A stretch of 40,484 nucleotides of DNA from Paucimonas sp. (GTDB lineage: Bacteria; Pseudomonadota; Gammaproteobacteria; Burkholderiales; Burkholderiaceae_D), in contig JAQGMC010000005.1 in NCBI GenBank assembly GCA_028292545.1, positions 1 to 40,484 on the forward strand. The letters are read 5' to 3'. The notes below the pieces were generated by a model. The model worked only from the letters and a program-made list of their open reading frames with translations, did no database searches and was not told where the DNA came from. Shown piece after piece: positions 18,134 through 26,043 of the stretch. The position numbers and the translations under genes were made by a program. Position 1 is the first letter of the stretch, and each line of letters begins with the position of its first letter.

Positions 18134-20314
18134 TTGAAATTTTATCTACTCAGGGCTTGGGCCAGGTGCCGCAGGCTCTTTGGTCGCGACCGTGGCAGGG
18201 GGGCTGCCCGGTTGCCAGGCACACGCATTGAACAGTTGATGCGACGTGCCTCCCCATTCGCTTCCTGGATCGAGCGCGCACACTGGATGGTGGAAGTAGC
18301 GGCCTGGCTGCGTGCTGAAGCGCCCGTGTGGTCGGAACAGGCCGGCGGCCTGGTTTGCGCCCACGAACGGACCAGGCTTTTGCTCACGTGGTTGCAGAAA
18401 GAGCGCGAAACCCGGCGCGTGGTGCAGGCGACGATACAGAAAACCTTGCGTGAAGCGATCGGTCCTGAATTGTTTTGCGGCGCCGGCTTGCCCGACCGTC
18501 CCGGCCTGGTGCGCGCAAGCTTGCGCCGCGCCGGCCGCATGCTGTTGCCGATGGCGCTGGTGCCAGGGGACCTGGCGGCGTTGCTGCAGGCTTTATTTCC
18601 CGAAGCAAAAGACGAGCGCTGGTTGCGCAGCCTGGATGACGTCACGCGGGCGCGCCTGTGGAAACTGGTGGCCGACGACGGCATCGCCCATGCCCTGCAA
18701 CAGCAGATTGATGAAGCGCTGCATTTCCTGGTGAATGCGGCGCTCGCAACCGGCGCCCGGCCCGAGGTACGGCAAAGGCTGGGCGTGCGCGTACCCTTGC
18801 GCGCCACGCCTTTCATGGCGCTGCGGCGCGAACTGGAAAAGTTGCTCGCGCTGCCCGGCGCCGATGAGGGTGCCTTGCGCAGCGTGCGCATGTTGCTGGC
18901 CGTATGCCAGGCCCAGACCGACAAGGTTTACCAGCACCTTGATGAGCATGGCGTGTCGGTGTCCCTGGTTGCGGAAATCGAGCGCTTGCGTGCGCAGCTG
19001 ACGCGCATTGCGCGGCTTCTCGACTTGCGCGGCGCGATTGCCGATGACGAAGCTGGCCACGCCTTGCAATTGTTCCTGGCCGACAGCGTGCGTGATCATC
19101 ACCGGTCCGCGGCCGGCAGCATGATAGGTCGCAGCTTCTCACTGCTGGCGCGCAAGGTGGTCGAGCGCAACGATGTGCAGAGCGAACATTACCTGGCGCG
19201 CGACCGACAGCAATACCGCATCGTGCTCAAGGCTGGTTGCGTCGGCGGCGTGATCGTCGCCTTGACCGTGCTGGGCATGATCGCCATCGATCGCGCCGCC
19301 ATGGCCGGCTTCTTCGAGGGCGCGGCCTATGCGGCGCTGTTCGGCGCCAGCCTGCTTTCTATAGCAGCGCTCGGCGGCACGCTCGCCGCGCGCCAGTCAC
19401 CAGTCGTGGCGCCGGTGCTGGCCGCGCGCATGGGTGCGCTGGATACGGTGGACGGCTTGCGTGGCTTGCTTAAAGATAGCGCCAGCCTGTTGCGGGCCCA
19501 GGTTGCGGCCACAGCCGGCAACCTGGCGACTGCCGTGCCAGTGATATTGGTGATGGCGGTGGCGGTGCAAAGCCTGGGCGGCATCGGCTTGCTGCCGGCG
19601 GCCGATGCACGTTATGCAATCCAGTCCCTGTCGCTGGCCGGACCGACACCGGTGCTGGCAATCGTGACCGGCCTGATGTGCTGGTTGGCCAGCCTGGCTG
19701 CCGGTCTTGCCGACAACTGGTTCGCACTGCACCGCTTGCGCGAGGCGATTGCCCATCATCCCGGCCTGCGCTTGCTGTTCGGGGCGGTACGGTCGGCCCG
19801 GTTCGCAGCCTGGTGCGCGCGCCATGTGGCTGCCATTGCCGGTTCGCTGGTGCTGGCGCTGTTGCTGGGCACGCTGCCGGCGTTGGGCGACTTCCTTGGT
19901 TTTCCGATCGACCTGCGCCTGGGCGTGCTGTCGGCAGGCTTGCTGGCTGCGGCCCTGGCTTCGGCTGATGGCGCCGTCTGGCAGGAAGCGGCTGTCTTGC
20001 TTGCCCTGGCCGGCGTGGCCAGCGCCTGTGTGCTGAATGTGATGACGGCTTACCTCTGCTCGCTGGCCCTGGCCATGCATGCCCGCCATGTGGAAGGCCG
20101 CGCGCGCGGCATGGTGCTGCGCTCACTGTTGCGCCGCTTGCGCGCCGCGCCCGGCCAGTTCCTGTTACCGCCACGGCGCACGGCTCCTACGCCGGCGCTG
20201 CGGCGTCCACGCCAGGATCCGGCGCCGGCGCGCCATGGCAGGCGCGAGCGCCATGGCGCCGACCCGGACCGGAACCGGGATCGGGACAGCGGCACCGGCA
20301 CTGGCACCGGATAA
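18134..20314 (+). CDS. Gcr-family ("site-specific recombinase") membrane protein
   Basis: About 726 residues. The N-terminal half is soluble and helix-rich with many Arg/Leu; the C-terminal half carries some six to eight hydrophobic segments (from about residue 370). It matches the family annotated as site-specific recombinase Gcr. No tyrosine- or serine-recombinase active-site motif is visible and membrane spans are atypical of a recombinase, so that name should be treated with caution. The start is proposed at TTG 18134, which follows AAGGGGGGA, giving MKFYLLRAWARC; the first in-frame ATG after it is at 18239. The last 45 or so residues are Arg/Asp/Pro-rich and end in a GTGTGTG run, unlike the rest of the protein. 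Confidence 0.75.
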   Translation: MKFYLLRAWARCRRLFGRDRGRGAARLPGTRIEQLMRRASPFASWIERAHWMVEVAAWLRAEAPVWSEQAGGLVCAHERTRLLLTWLQKERETRRVVQATIQKTLREAIGPELFCGAGLPDRPGLVRASLRRAGRMLLPMALVPGDLAALLQALFPEAKDERWLRSLDDVTRARLWKLVADDGIAHALQQQIDEALHFLVNAALATGARPEVRQRLGVRVPLRATPFMALRRELEKLLALPGADEGALRSVRMLLAVCQAQTDKVYQHLDEHGVSVSLVAEIERLRAQLTRIARLLDLRGAIADDEAGHALQLFLADSVRDHHRSAAGSMIGRSFSLLARKVVERNDVQSEHYLARDRQQYRIVLKAGCVGGVIVALTVLGMIAIDRAAMAGFFEGAAYAALFGASLLSIAALGGTLAARQSPVVAPVLAARMGALDTVDGLRGLLKDSASLLRAQVAATAGNLATAVPVILVMAVAVQSLGGIGLLPAADARYAIQSLSLAGPTPVLAIVTGLMCWLASLAAGLADNWFALHRLREAIAHHPGLRLLFGAVRSARFAAWCARHVAAIAGSLVLALLLGTLPALGDFLGFPIDLRLGVLSAGLLAAALASADGAVWQEAAVLLALAGVASACVLNVMTAYLCSLALAMHARHVEGRARGMVLRSLLRRLRAAPGQFLLPPRRTAPTPALRRPRQDPAPARHGRRERHGADPDRNRDRDSGTGTGTG

Positions 20315-20348
20315 GCAATGCGCAAGCAGCGGCGAAGCGCCGTCCTGG

Positions 20349-20368
20349 CGGCTGGCCGGGGCCAGCCG
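20349..20368. other. GC-rich perfect hairpin after the Gcr-like gene
   Basis: A 9-base stem (CGGCTGGCC pairing with GGCCAGCCG) with a 2-base loop, 35 bases after the Gcr-family stop. It is not followed by a T run, so it is a weak candidate terminator or RNA 3'-end structure. Confidence 0.4.
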
Positions 20369-20498
20369 CTGCATGGACGTTACCGATATTGTTAGGTTAG
20401 AATGGGCCGGTTTTGCGTAGCGGGGGCAGCAGTAACCTGCGATGGTCACGCCGCGTGCAGTTTCAAGCGATCGATTTTCAATAACCCATACTTCCAAC

Positions 20499-20819
20499 AT
20501 GAAGAAATTCCTTGCACTGCTCGCACTGGCGAGCGTGACCCAGGCTTGTATTGCAGCCGATGCGGCCGGCAATGCCCAGGCAGGCGCGAACAAGAACTCG
20601 ATGTGTATCGGTTGCCATGCCATCCCCGGCTACAAAGCCTCGTTCCCGGAAGTGTTCCAGGTGCCCGTCATTGGCGGCCAGAGCGCCAAATATATCGAAG
20701 CCGCGCTCAACGCCTATAAAAAGGGCGATCGCAAGAACCCCAGCATGCGTGGCATCGCCGCCAGCCTGTCCGACCAGGACATTGCTGACCTCGCCGCTTA
20801 CTACGCCACGCAGAAATAA
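20499..20819 (+). CDS. Class I mono-haem cytochrome c (c4/c553-like), first of a pair
   Basis: A 106-residue exported electron carrier. Signal peptide MKKFLALLALASVTQACIA is followed by haem motif CIGCH near residue 44 and a probable axial Met in NPSMRGIA. Its size equals one half of a di-haem cytochrome c4. The start ATG 20499 is chosen because it begins the signal peptide; an upstream in-frame start at 20442 lacks one. The next cytochrome gene starts 12 bases after the stop, so the two are co-transcribed and probably serve the same respiratory chain. Confidence 0.92.
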   Translation: MKKFLALLALASVTQACIAADAAGNAQAGANKNSMCIGCHAIPGYKASFPEVFQVPVIGGQSAKYIEAALNAYKKGDRKNPSMRGIAASLSDQDIADLAAYYATQK

Positions 20820-20831
20820 GGGAAGCCCGTG

Positions 20832-21185
20832 ATGAAGAATCTGTTTGCACTCGCGCTGCTGGCCGGCGCCTCCGCCTTGTCGAGCCAAGCTTTTGCCGGC
20901 GGCGACATCAACGCTGGCCGTGCCGCGGCTGAAAAGTACAATTGCGCATCCTGCCATGGCAAGGATTACAACACGCCGATCGATCCCAGCTATCCCAAGC
21001 TCGCCGGCCAGCATAGCGATTACCTTGAACACGCGTTGCGTGCCTACCAGCGCGGCGGCGCCGTCGCCAATGGCCGCAGCAATGCAATCATGGCGGCCCA
21101 GGCAAAACCGCTGTCGCAGCAAGACATCGCCAATATCTCCGCTTATCTCGGCAGCCTGAAGGGCGGCCTGGTATTGAAGCGCTAA
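20832..21185 (+). CDS. Class I mono-haem cytochrome c (c4/c553-like), second of a pair
   Basis: A 117-residue exported cytochrome: signal peptide to about residue 22 (ALSSQAFA), haem motif CASCHGKD near residue 39, and a probable axial Met in SNAIMAAQA. It is related to, but clearly diverged from, the upstream cytochrome. A GTG codon directly before the ATG is in frame; ATG at 20832 has better spacing to GGAAG. A strong terminator follows at 21237. Confidence 0.92.
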   Translation: MKNLFALALLAGASALSSQAFAGGDINAGRAAAEKYNCASCHGKDYNTPIDPSYPKLAGQHSDYLEHALRAYQRGGAVANGRSNAIMAAQAKPLSQQDIANISAYLGSLKGGLVLKR

Positions 21186-21236
21186 GCCTTCGAAAGCGGC
21201 CGCAGCAGCCGCGCCTGCCGCATAGGCTGCTGACGC

Positions 21237-21268
21237 AAAACCCTTCCAGTCCGGAAGGGTTTTTTTTT
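21237..21268 (+). terminator. Rho-independent terminator after the cytochrome pair
   Basis: A stem of AACCCTTCC pairing with GGAAGGGTT around a five-base loop, running directly into a T run of eight or more. It ends the cytochrome transcript and marks the last clearly chromosomal feature before the copper segment. Confidence 0.9.
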
Positions 21269-21474
21269 GGCCCGCGTAATTATCCGCGCGATCGAGTGGT
21301 CGTGGTCCCGCGTGACGGCGACTCCCGCTCTCGGTTCTGTCAGAAAGCTGCGAAGCCAACCTGGCAACGGCAAAAGCTGCCCAACGGGCTGGTCTGCTGC
21401 CCCTTCTGTCCTGCTACCACCTTGTCCCGCCTCCTTTGCGCATACGGTCGCCGACTCTATTTCTCCATCGGCGC
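21269..21474. other. Unassigned stretch at the left edge of the copper island
   Basis: About 206 bases with overlapping short open frames on both strands and no recognisable protein, RNA gene or inverted terminal repeat. With the terminator before it, this makes a gene-free gap of about 300 bases after the second cytochrome. It probably contains the junction between chromosome and acquired DNA; I could not fix the exact base. Confidence 0.4.
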
Positions 21475-21480
21475 TATAAT
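21475..21480 (+). promoter_or_regulatory. Consensus -10 box immediately before the His-rich gene
   Basis: A perfect TATAAT whose last base is 8 bases before the ATG at 21489. The expected transcription start would fall at or next to the A of the ATG, and no ribosome site lies in between, so a leaderless mRNA is likely. No good -35 is visible 16-18 bases upstream, which would fit an activator-dependent promoter. Confidence 0.55.
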
Positions 21481-21488
21481 TCGCCCCC

Positions 21489-21887
21489 ATGAATCGCTGG
21501 CTCAAGACACTGCTGCTTTGGCTTGTCATGGTCGCGCTGCCCCTGCAAGGGTTTGCCGCCGCCGTTCAGCTTTCGTGCGCCCCTGCGCATCACACGGTCG
21601 GAGCCGCGCAGCCCCATCAACATGACGGACCATCTGACCATCAGCACGACACACGTGCGCAGGACCATGCGAGCGCCTCAGACAAGAACGGCAAGGTGGC
21701 TCATGACAGCCAAACCAGCTGCAGCGCCTGCGCATCCTGCTGCCTCGGTGTGGCGATCGCTCCACCGCTTTCCCTGACGGTCCCCTCCGCGCCTCCTTCG
21801 GAGGCCGTGCTTGTCTCTCCACCAGAGCTCCGGCTCGGCTACGTGCCGCCGAGCCTGGAACGACCTCCGAGAAACATTTCCGCTTAA
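21489..21887 (+). CDS. Exported His/Cys-rich protein of a copper operon
   Basis: A 132-residue protein with a clear signal peptide (MNRWLKTLLLWLVMVALPLQGFAAA). A His/Asp-rich middle (HQHDGPSDHQHD and more, about 42-60) and a Cys cluster CSACASCC near residue 78 are candidate copper ligands. The C-terminal part is Pro-rich. I recognise it only as a type of small hypothetical protein found at the head of copper-resistance operons. It is the first gene of the run leading to the multicopper oxidase. Periplasmic metal sequestration is inference. Confidence 0.75.
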   Translation: MNRWLKTLLLWLVMVALPLQGFAAAVQLSCAPAHHTVGAAQPHQHDGPSDHQHDTRAQDHASASDKNGKVAHDSQTSCSACASCCLGVAIAPPLSLTVPSAPPSEAVLVSPPELRLGYVPPSLERPPRNISA

Positions 21888-21980
21888 TCGCTGACGGCCA
21901 TCGTGCGCAGGCTCTACCTGTGAACCTCGGCTTTGCAGGCGTGCTTTCGCACGTCCATATCATCCGATTTCGAGGAAATG

Positions 21981-22271
21981 ATGCTTCATCATTCATGGCT
22001 CGCCGCCGCCCTGGTTTTACTGCCAGCGCTGGCCGGGGCTCAACAAGACAAACAGCAGCCCAATCCGCTTGACCCCGGTTATCCCGGGCCACAGGTCACC
22101 TACAAATCCGTGTTCGAGCGATACCAGTCCGAGCGCGACGGGAAAGAAACGCCCGAGAAGCGCTGGATAGGTGTCAACCAGCAGCTCATGCCCAAGGAAA
22201 AGCCGGCTCGTCAGCCGGCGCCCGCGGCGGCCGTCCAAGGCGGCCACGAGCAAATGCATGGAGGTCGCTGA
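21981..22271 (+). CDS. Small exported hypothetical protein of the copper operon
   Basis: A 96-residue protein: signal peptide MLHHSWLAAALVLLPALAGAQQ, then a charged mature part with NPLDPGYPGPQVTYKSVFERYQ and a His/Met-containing end (GGHEQMHGG). Two ATG codons lie together (21978 and 21981); GAGG at 21972 is better spaced for the second. The stop is one base before the ATG of the TolC-type gene, so they are tightly coupled. Function unknown. Confidence 0.75.
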   Translation: MLHHSWLAAALVLLPALAGAQQDKQQPNPLDPGYPGPQVTYKSVFERYQSERDGKETPEKRWIGVNQQLMPKEKPARQPAPAAAVQGGHEQMHGGR

Positions 22272-22272
22272 C

Positions 22273-23658
22273 ATGCGCGCGACATCCGGGCCTCTCGCTG
22301 CTGCTGCGTCGCTTCTGCTGCTTGCTGGTTGTGCCAGCTTTTCCCAGGATGAGGGTCTGGACCGCGTTTCCGAAATGACCCGGGAACGGATCGGACAGCC
22401 GGTATCGACGGCTCCCGCTCAGACGCGTGTTGTCGAGATCCTGATTCAGCCGCTGACGCCAGACACCGCTGTTGAACTGGCGCTCTTAAACAACCGGTCA
22501 TTGCAAGCGTCGCTGTCCGAGCTTCGCATTGCAAAAGCTGACCTGGTGCAAGCGGGACGCATGCGTAACCCGGGTTTCTCTTTCGGGCGGGTACGAACGG
22601 GCACTGATCTCGAGATCGACCGCAGCATCATCTTCGAGCTCGGCAGCCTGATTACCATGCCGCTACGGCAAGGCATCGAGCAGCGCCGTTTTGAGCGCAC
22701 CCAGCTTGCCGCGGCGGGCAATGTCGTGGGCTTGGCTGCAGATGTGCGGCGCGCCTATTTCAATGCCATCGCCGCACGCCAGTCCGCTCAATACCTGTCC
22801 CAGGTGGTGGATGCGGCCGAGGCGGGTGCGGAACTTGGAAAACGGCTGGCGAGCGTTGGCAACTGGAGCAAGTTGGACGCGGCCCGCGAGCGCGCGTTTT
22901 ATGCGGAAGCAACAGCACAGTTCGCACGCGCCCGCCAAAGCGAAGTCGCCGCCCGTGAGCAGCTAACACGCCTGCTTGGCCTGTGGGGCGACGCCGCCAA
23001 CTTCAAGCTGCCGGAGCGGCTGCCCGACATACCCAAGGCGCCAAATGAGATCCGCAACGCCGAGGCCCAGGCCATGGAACGCCGCCTGGACGTGCAGGTC
23101 GCCAAGCGCGAGACAGAGGCCACCGCTCGTGCCTTGGGACTGACGAACGCGGTGCGCTTTGTGAACGTCCTGGACATCGGCTACGTGAACAAGAGCGAGG
23201 CGGACAAGCCGCGGGGCAATGGTTATGAAGTCGGGTTCGAGCTTCCCATTTTCGACTGGGGCACGGCGCGCAAGGCGCGCGCTGAAGCCATCTATATGCA
23301 ATCGCTGCACGCCGCAGCCGATGCGGCGATCCGGGCGCGGTCGCAGGTGCGCGAATCTTATTCCGCCTATCGCGCCACCTATGACATCGCCCGGCACTAC
23401 CGGGATGAGGTGGTCCCCCTTCGCAAGCGGATTTCGGAAGAGCTCCTGCTTCGATTCAACGGCATGCTGGTTGGCACCTTTGAGCTGCTCACCGATGCCC
23501 GTGAACAAGTCGGCGCAGTGAGCGCCGCGATCGACGCTCAGCGGGACTTTTGGGTAGCAGAAACCAATTTGCAGTCCGCCATTAGCGGCACAGGCAGCGT
23601 CCCCACGGCAATGGCTACCCGCCAGGCGGCAGCAGCCGCAGCGCCGGCCGGGCACTAA
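22273..23658 (+). CDS. TolC-family outer membrane efflux lipoprotein
   Basis: A 461-residue outer membrane factor. The lipobox LLAGC near residue 18 predicts a lipoprotein. Two repeated helical-barrel halves are recognisable, with family stretches such as NNRSLQASLSELRIAKADLVQAGRMRNPG and FELPIFDWGTARKARAEA. Such proteins form the outer channel of tripartite metal or drug exporters. No inner membrane RND pump or periplasmic adaptor is in the window, so it must work with partners elsewhere or be a remnant of a larger cluster. GGAGG nine bases before the ATG at 22273 supports the start. Confidence 0.9.
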   Translation: MRATSGPLAAAASLLLLAGCASFSQDEGLDRVSEMTRERIGQPVSTAPAQTRVVEILIQPLTPDTAVELALLNNRSLQASLSELRIAKADLVQAGRMRNPGFSFGRVRTGTDLEIDRSIIFELGSLITMPLRQGIEQRRFERTQLAAAGNVVGLAADVRRAYFNAIAARQSAQYLSQVVDAAEAGAELGKRLASVGNWSKLDAARERAFYAEATAQFARARQSEVAAREQLTRLLGLWGDAANFKLPERLPDIPKAPNEIRNAEAQAMERRLDVQVAKRETEATARALGLTNAVRFVNVLDIGYVNKSEADKPRGNGYEVGFELPIFDWGTARKARAEAIYMQSLHAAADAAIRARSQVRESYSAYRATYDIARHYRDEVVPLRKRISEELLLRFNGMLVGTFELLTDAREQVGAVSAAIDAQRDFWVAETNLQSAISGTGSVPTAMATRQAAAAAAPAGH

Positions 23659-23675
23659 GAAAGGAAGACGAGAAA

Positions 23676-25073
23676 ATGGTATCTCGTAGAGAGTTCTTCA
23701 AAAATGCCGGCGCGCTTGCTGTGAGCGCTGGACTTGTCAGCAAGGTCGGTGCGGCCTCCCTGCCAGAAGCCGCCATTGCGCCCGGAGCGGCGACGGCTGC
23801 CCCTGCCCACCCGCAAACCGGCCGCCCGTTCAATCCGGTCGTCACGCTCAATGGTTGGTCGCTTCCCTGGCGCATGAACAACGGCGTCAAGGAGTTTCAC
23901 CTGGTGGCCGAGCCGGTTGTGCGCGAACTGGCGCCAGGTATGAAAGTCAACATGTGGGGCTACAACGGCCAGTCGCCAGGACCGACGATCGAGGTGGTGG
24001 AGGGCGACCGTGTGCGGATCTTCCTCACCAACAAACTGCCTGAGCACACGAGCGTGCATTTCCACGGTCAACGGCTCCCCAACGGCATGGACGGCGTGAG
24101 CGGACTCACGCAGCCCGCCATCCCGGCCGGCAAGACGTATGTCTACGAATTCGAGGCCAGGCGACCAGGCACTTTCATGTACCACCCGCATGCCGATGAA
24201 ATGGTCCAGATCGCCATGGGCATGATGGGCTTTTGGGTCACCCACCCGAAGAACCCGAATTTCATGAAGGTCGACCGCGATTTCGTTTTCATGCTGAGCA
24301 ATTTTGACGTTGCCCCCGGCGGCTACACGCCGAAGGTCAACACCATGCTCGACTTCAACCTGTTCACGTTTAACAGCCGCGTCTTTCCGGGTATCGATCC
24401 GCTTATCGTCCGGCAAAACGACAAAGTTCGCATCCGGATGGGCAACCTGACCATGACGAATCACCCAATCCACCTGCATGGACACGAGTTTGAGGTGACG
24501 GGGACCGATGGCGGCTGGATTCGCCCGGAGGCACGCTGGCCTGAAGTGACGGTAGACCTTGCAGTGGGCCACATGCGCGCAATCGAGTTCATGGCAAACG
24601 AGCCAGGCGACTGGCCGCTTCACTGCCATAAGTCGCATCACGCCATGAACGCCATGGGCCACAACGTCCCGACGATGATCGGCGTGGATCACAAGGGCCT
24701 GGGCGAGAAGATTGCCAAACTCGTCCCCGATTACATGGTGATGGGCGAGCGCGGCATGGCCGACATGGAGAGCATGCAGATGCCATTACCGGAGAACACG
24801 CTGCCGATGATGAGCGGCCAGGGACCGTTCGGTTCCATTGCCATGGGCGGCATGTTCACTGTTTTGAAGGTTCGCCCGGACCAAAAGCCGGGCAACTACA
24901 AGGACCCTGGCTGGTACAAGCACCCGGCAGGCACAGTGGCCTATGAATGGAAGGGCGAGATGCCTGCTGCGACCCGTAGCAATTCGGCCGGCGGCCAATC
25001 CATGCCGCCCGCATCAAAACCGAAAGACGTCGAGCTGAACGTTCGCAAACCTGGTCCGCATAGCGGCCATTGA
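23676..25073 (+). CDS. Multicopper oxidase, copper-resistance type
   Basis: A 465-residue periplasmic oxidase, probably oxidising Cu(I) to less toxic Cu(II). A twin-arginine signal (SRREFFKNAG) suggests folded export through Tat. Copper ligands appear in the usual order: HFHG (near 127), YHPHAD (near 169), HPIHLHGHEF (near 265), and HCHKSHHAMNAMGH (near 317) supplying the His-Cys-His and an axial-type Met. A Met/His-rich stretch follows (MADMESMQMP, about 350-380). At 465 residues it is shorter than PcoA/CopA proteins and belongs to the shorter copper-oxidase group. AGGAAG precedes the ATG. All copper ligands appear intact although the next two genes are broken. Confidence 0.93.
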   Translation: MVSRREFFKNAGALAVSAGLVSKVGAASLPEAAIAPGAATAAPAHPQTGRPFNPVVTLNGWSLPWRMNNGVKEFHLVAEPVVRELAPGMKVNMWGYNGQSPGPTIEVVEGDRVRIFLTNKLPEHTSVHFHGQRLPNGMDGVSGLTQPAIPAGKTYVYEFEARRPGTFMYHPHADEMVQIAMGMMGFWVTHPKNPNFMKVDRDFVFMLSNFDVAPGGYTPKVNTMLDFNLFTFNSRVFPGIDPLIVRQNDKVRIRMGNLTMTNHPIHLHGHEFEVTGTDGGWIRPEARWPEVTVDLAVGHMRAIEFMANEPGDWPLHCHKSHHAMNAMGHNVPTMIGVDHKGLGEKIAKLVPDYMVMGERGMADMESMQMPLPENTLPMMSGQGPFGSIAMGGMFTVLKVRPDQKPGNYKDPGWYKHPAGTVAYEWKGEMPAATRSNSAGGQSMPPASKPKDVELNVRKPGPHSGH

Positions 25074-25085
25074 CCAGGAAACGAA

Positions 25086-25594
25086 ATGAAACCTGTATCG
25101 AAGATTCTGCTGGTGCTGCCACTCGTTACCGCATCTGGTTTAGCAGCTTCGCACGGCAACGGGAGCGCTCACAGCGCGCCCAAGAAGGCAGAGGCCGTAT
25201 CGCAGGAAGAGCGGTCGTTCGGACGACAAGGCGACCTCAAGGATGCGGTGCGCGTCGTGAAAGTCGAGATGGGGGACAACATGCGCTTCACGCCCTCCAG
25301 CGTGACAATCGATCAAGGTGAGACGGTGCGCTTCATTGTCACCAACGGGGCAACGCCATGCACGAGATGGTGCTGGGCACGATGGCCGAACTGAAGGAAC
25401 ACGGTGCGCTCATGAAGCGTTTTCCTGACATGGAACACGACGAACCGTCCATGGCCCATGTGGCGCCCGGGAAGACTGAAGAAATCGTCTGGAAATTTAC
25501 CAAGGACGGTCAGTTCCATTTTGGTTGCCTAATCCCTGGTCATTTCGAGTCCGGCATGGTCGGCTCAATCACGGTGAAGGAGAAGAAATCGTGA
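25086..25594 (+). pseudogene. Cupredoxin (plastocyanin/azurin-like), frameshifted
   Basis: The 5' frame (25086-25394) gives a signal peptide and the first half of a cupredoxin ending in FIVTNG. The remainder (MHEMVLGT ... HFGCLIPGHFESGMVGSITV) continues in the +2 frame from 25358 to 25594. One base is missing at or near the GGGG at 25347-25350: adding a G restores a continuous protein through the His of MHEMV. The ligands His, Cys, His and Met (in MHEM and GCLIPGHFESGM) are all in the second part, so the 5' product alone could not bind copper as a cupredoxin. A sequencing error is possible. Confidence 0.85.
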
Positions 25595-26032
25595 GCCGAC
25601 GGCGTTTCATTCAATCGTTGCCGGCGATTGCCATGGGACTGCCCGCCCTGGCCGTGCATGCCGCTAACCCGGTGGTCCACGTTTTCAAGAGCGACGGCTG
25701 CGGCTGGTGTGTGGACCAAGCACATGGAGAAAAACGGGTTCACCGTCGAGGCACAGGACGTGCCTGACACGGCTGTCTACCGCAAGTGACTGGACATGCC
25801 AGCGGAGCCCGGTTCCTGCCATACCCGGGCCGTGAACGGGTACGCCTTAGAAGGCCATGTTGCAGCCGCAGACGTAAAGCGGCTGCCGGCCGAAAAATCA
25901 ATGGCGATCGGCTTGGCTGTGCCTGGCATGCCACTCGGTTCACCAGGCATGGAGGGGCCGCGTCAAGACCCTTATGCCGTCTTTCTCGTTGAGAAAGGCG
26001 GCAAGCGTTCTGCCTACCACCACTACCAATGA
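25591..26032 (+). pseudogene. DUF411 metal-binding protein, frameshifted and interrupted
   Basis: GTG at 25591 overlaps the cupredoxin stop and begins SRRRFIQSLPAIAMGLPALA (Tat-like signal), then HVFKSDGCGWC, the first half of the DUF411 Cys motif. At about 25710-25712 the frame shifts: the expected WxxHM continuation (WTKHMEKNGFTV) is in the +1 frame and the family's two residues between Cys and Trp are missing. A TGA at 25787-25789 then interrupts VYRK-LDMPAE where an Arg or similar codon is expected. After it the frame is open to 26032 (GSCHT, GYALEGHV, GLAVPGMPLGSPGMEGP). Two independent lesions argue for true decay. Confidence 0.88.
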
Positions 26033-26043
26033 AGGAGCTTGAA

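Noticed and set aside
18134..20314. Gcr-like gene as the recombinase that brought in the copper island
   Set aside because: It has no integrase or resolvase catalytic motif, lies outside the island beyond the cytochrome pair, and looks like a resident membrane protein gene.
21269..21480. Short open frames and a possible tRNA attachment site at the left island edge
   Set aside because: No tRNA cloverleaf, no integrase and no direct repeat matching the right edge could be found by eye; the open frames have no recognisable product.
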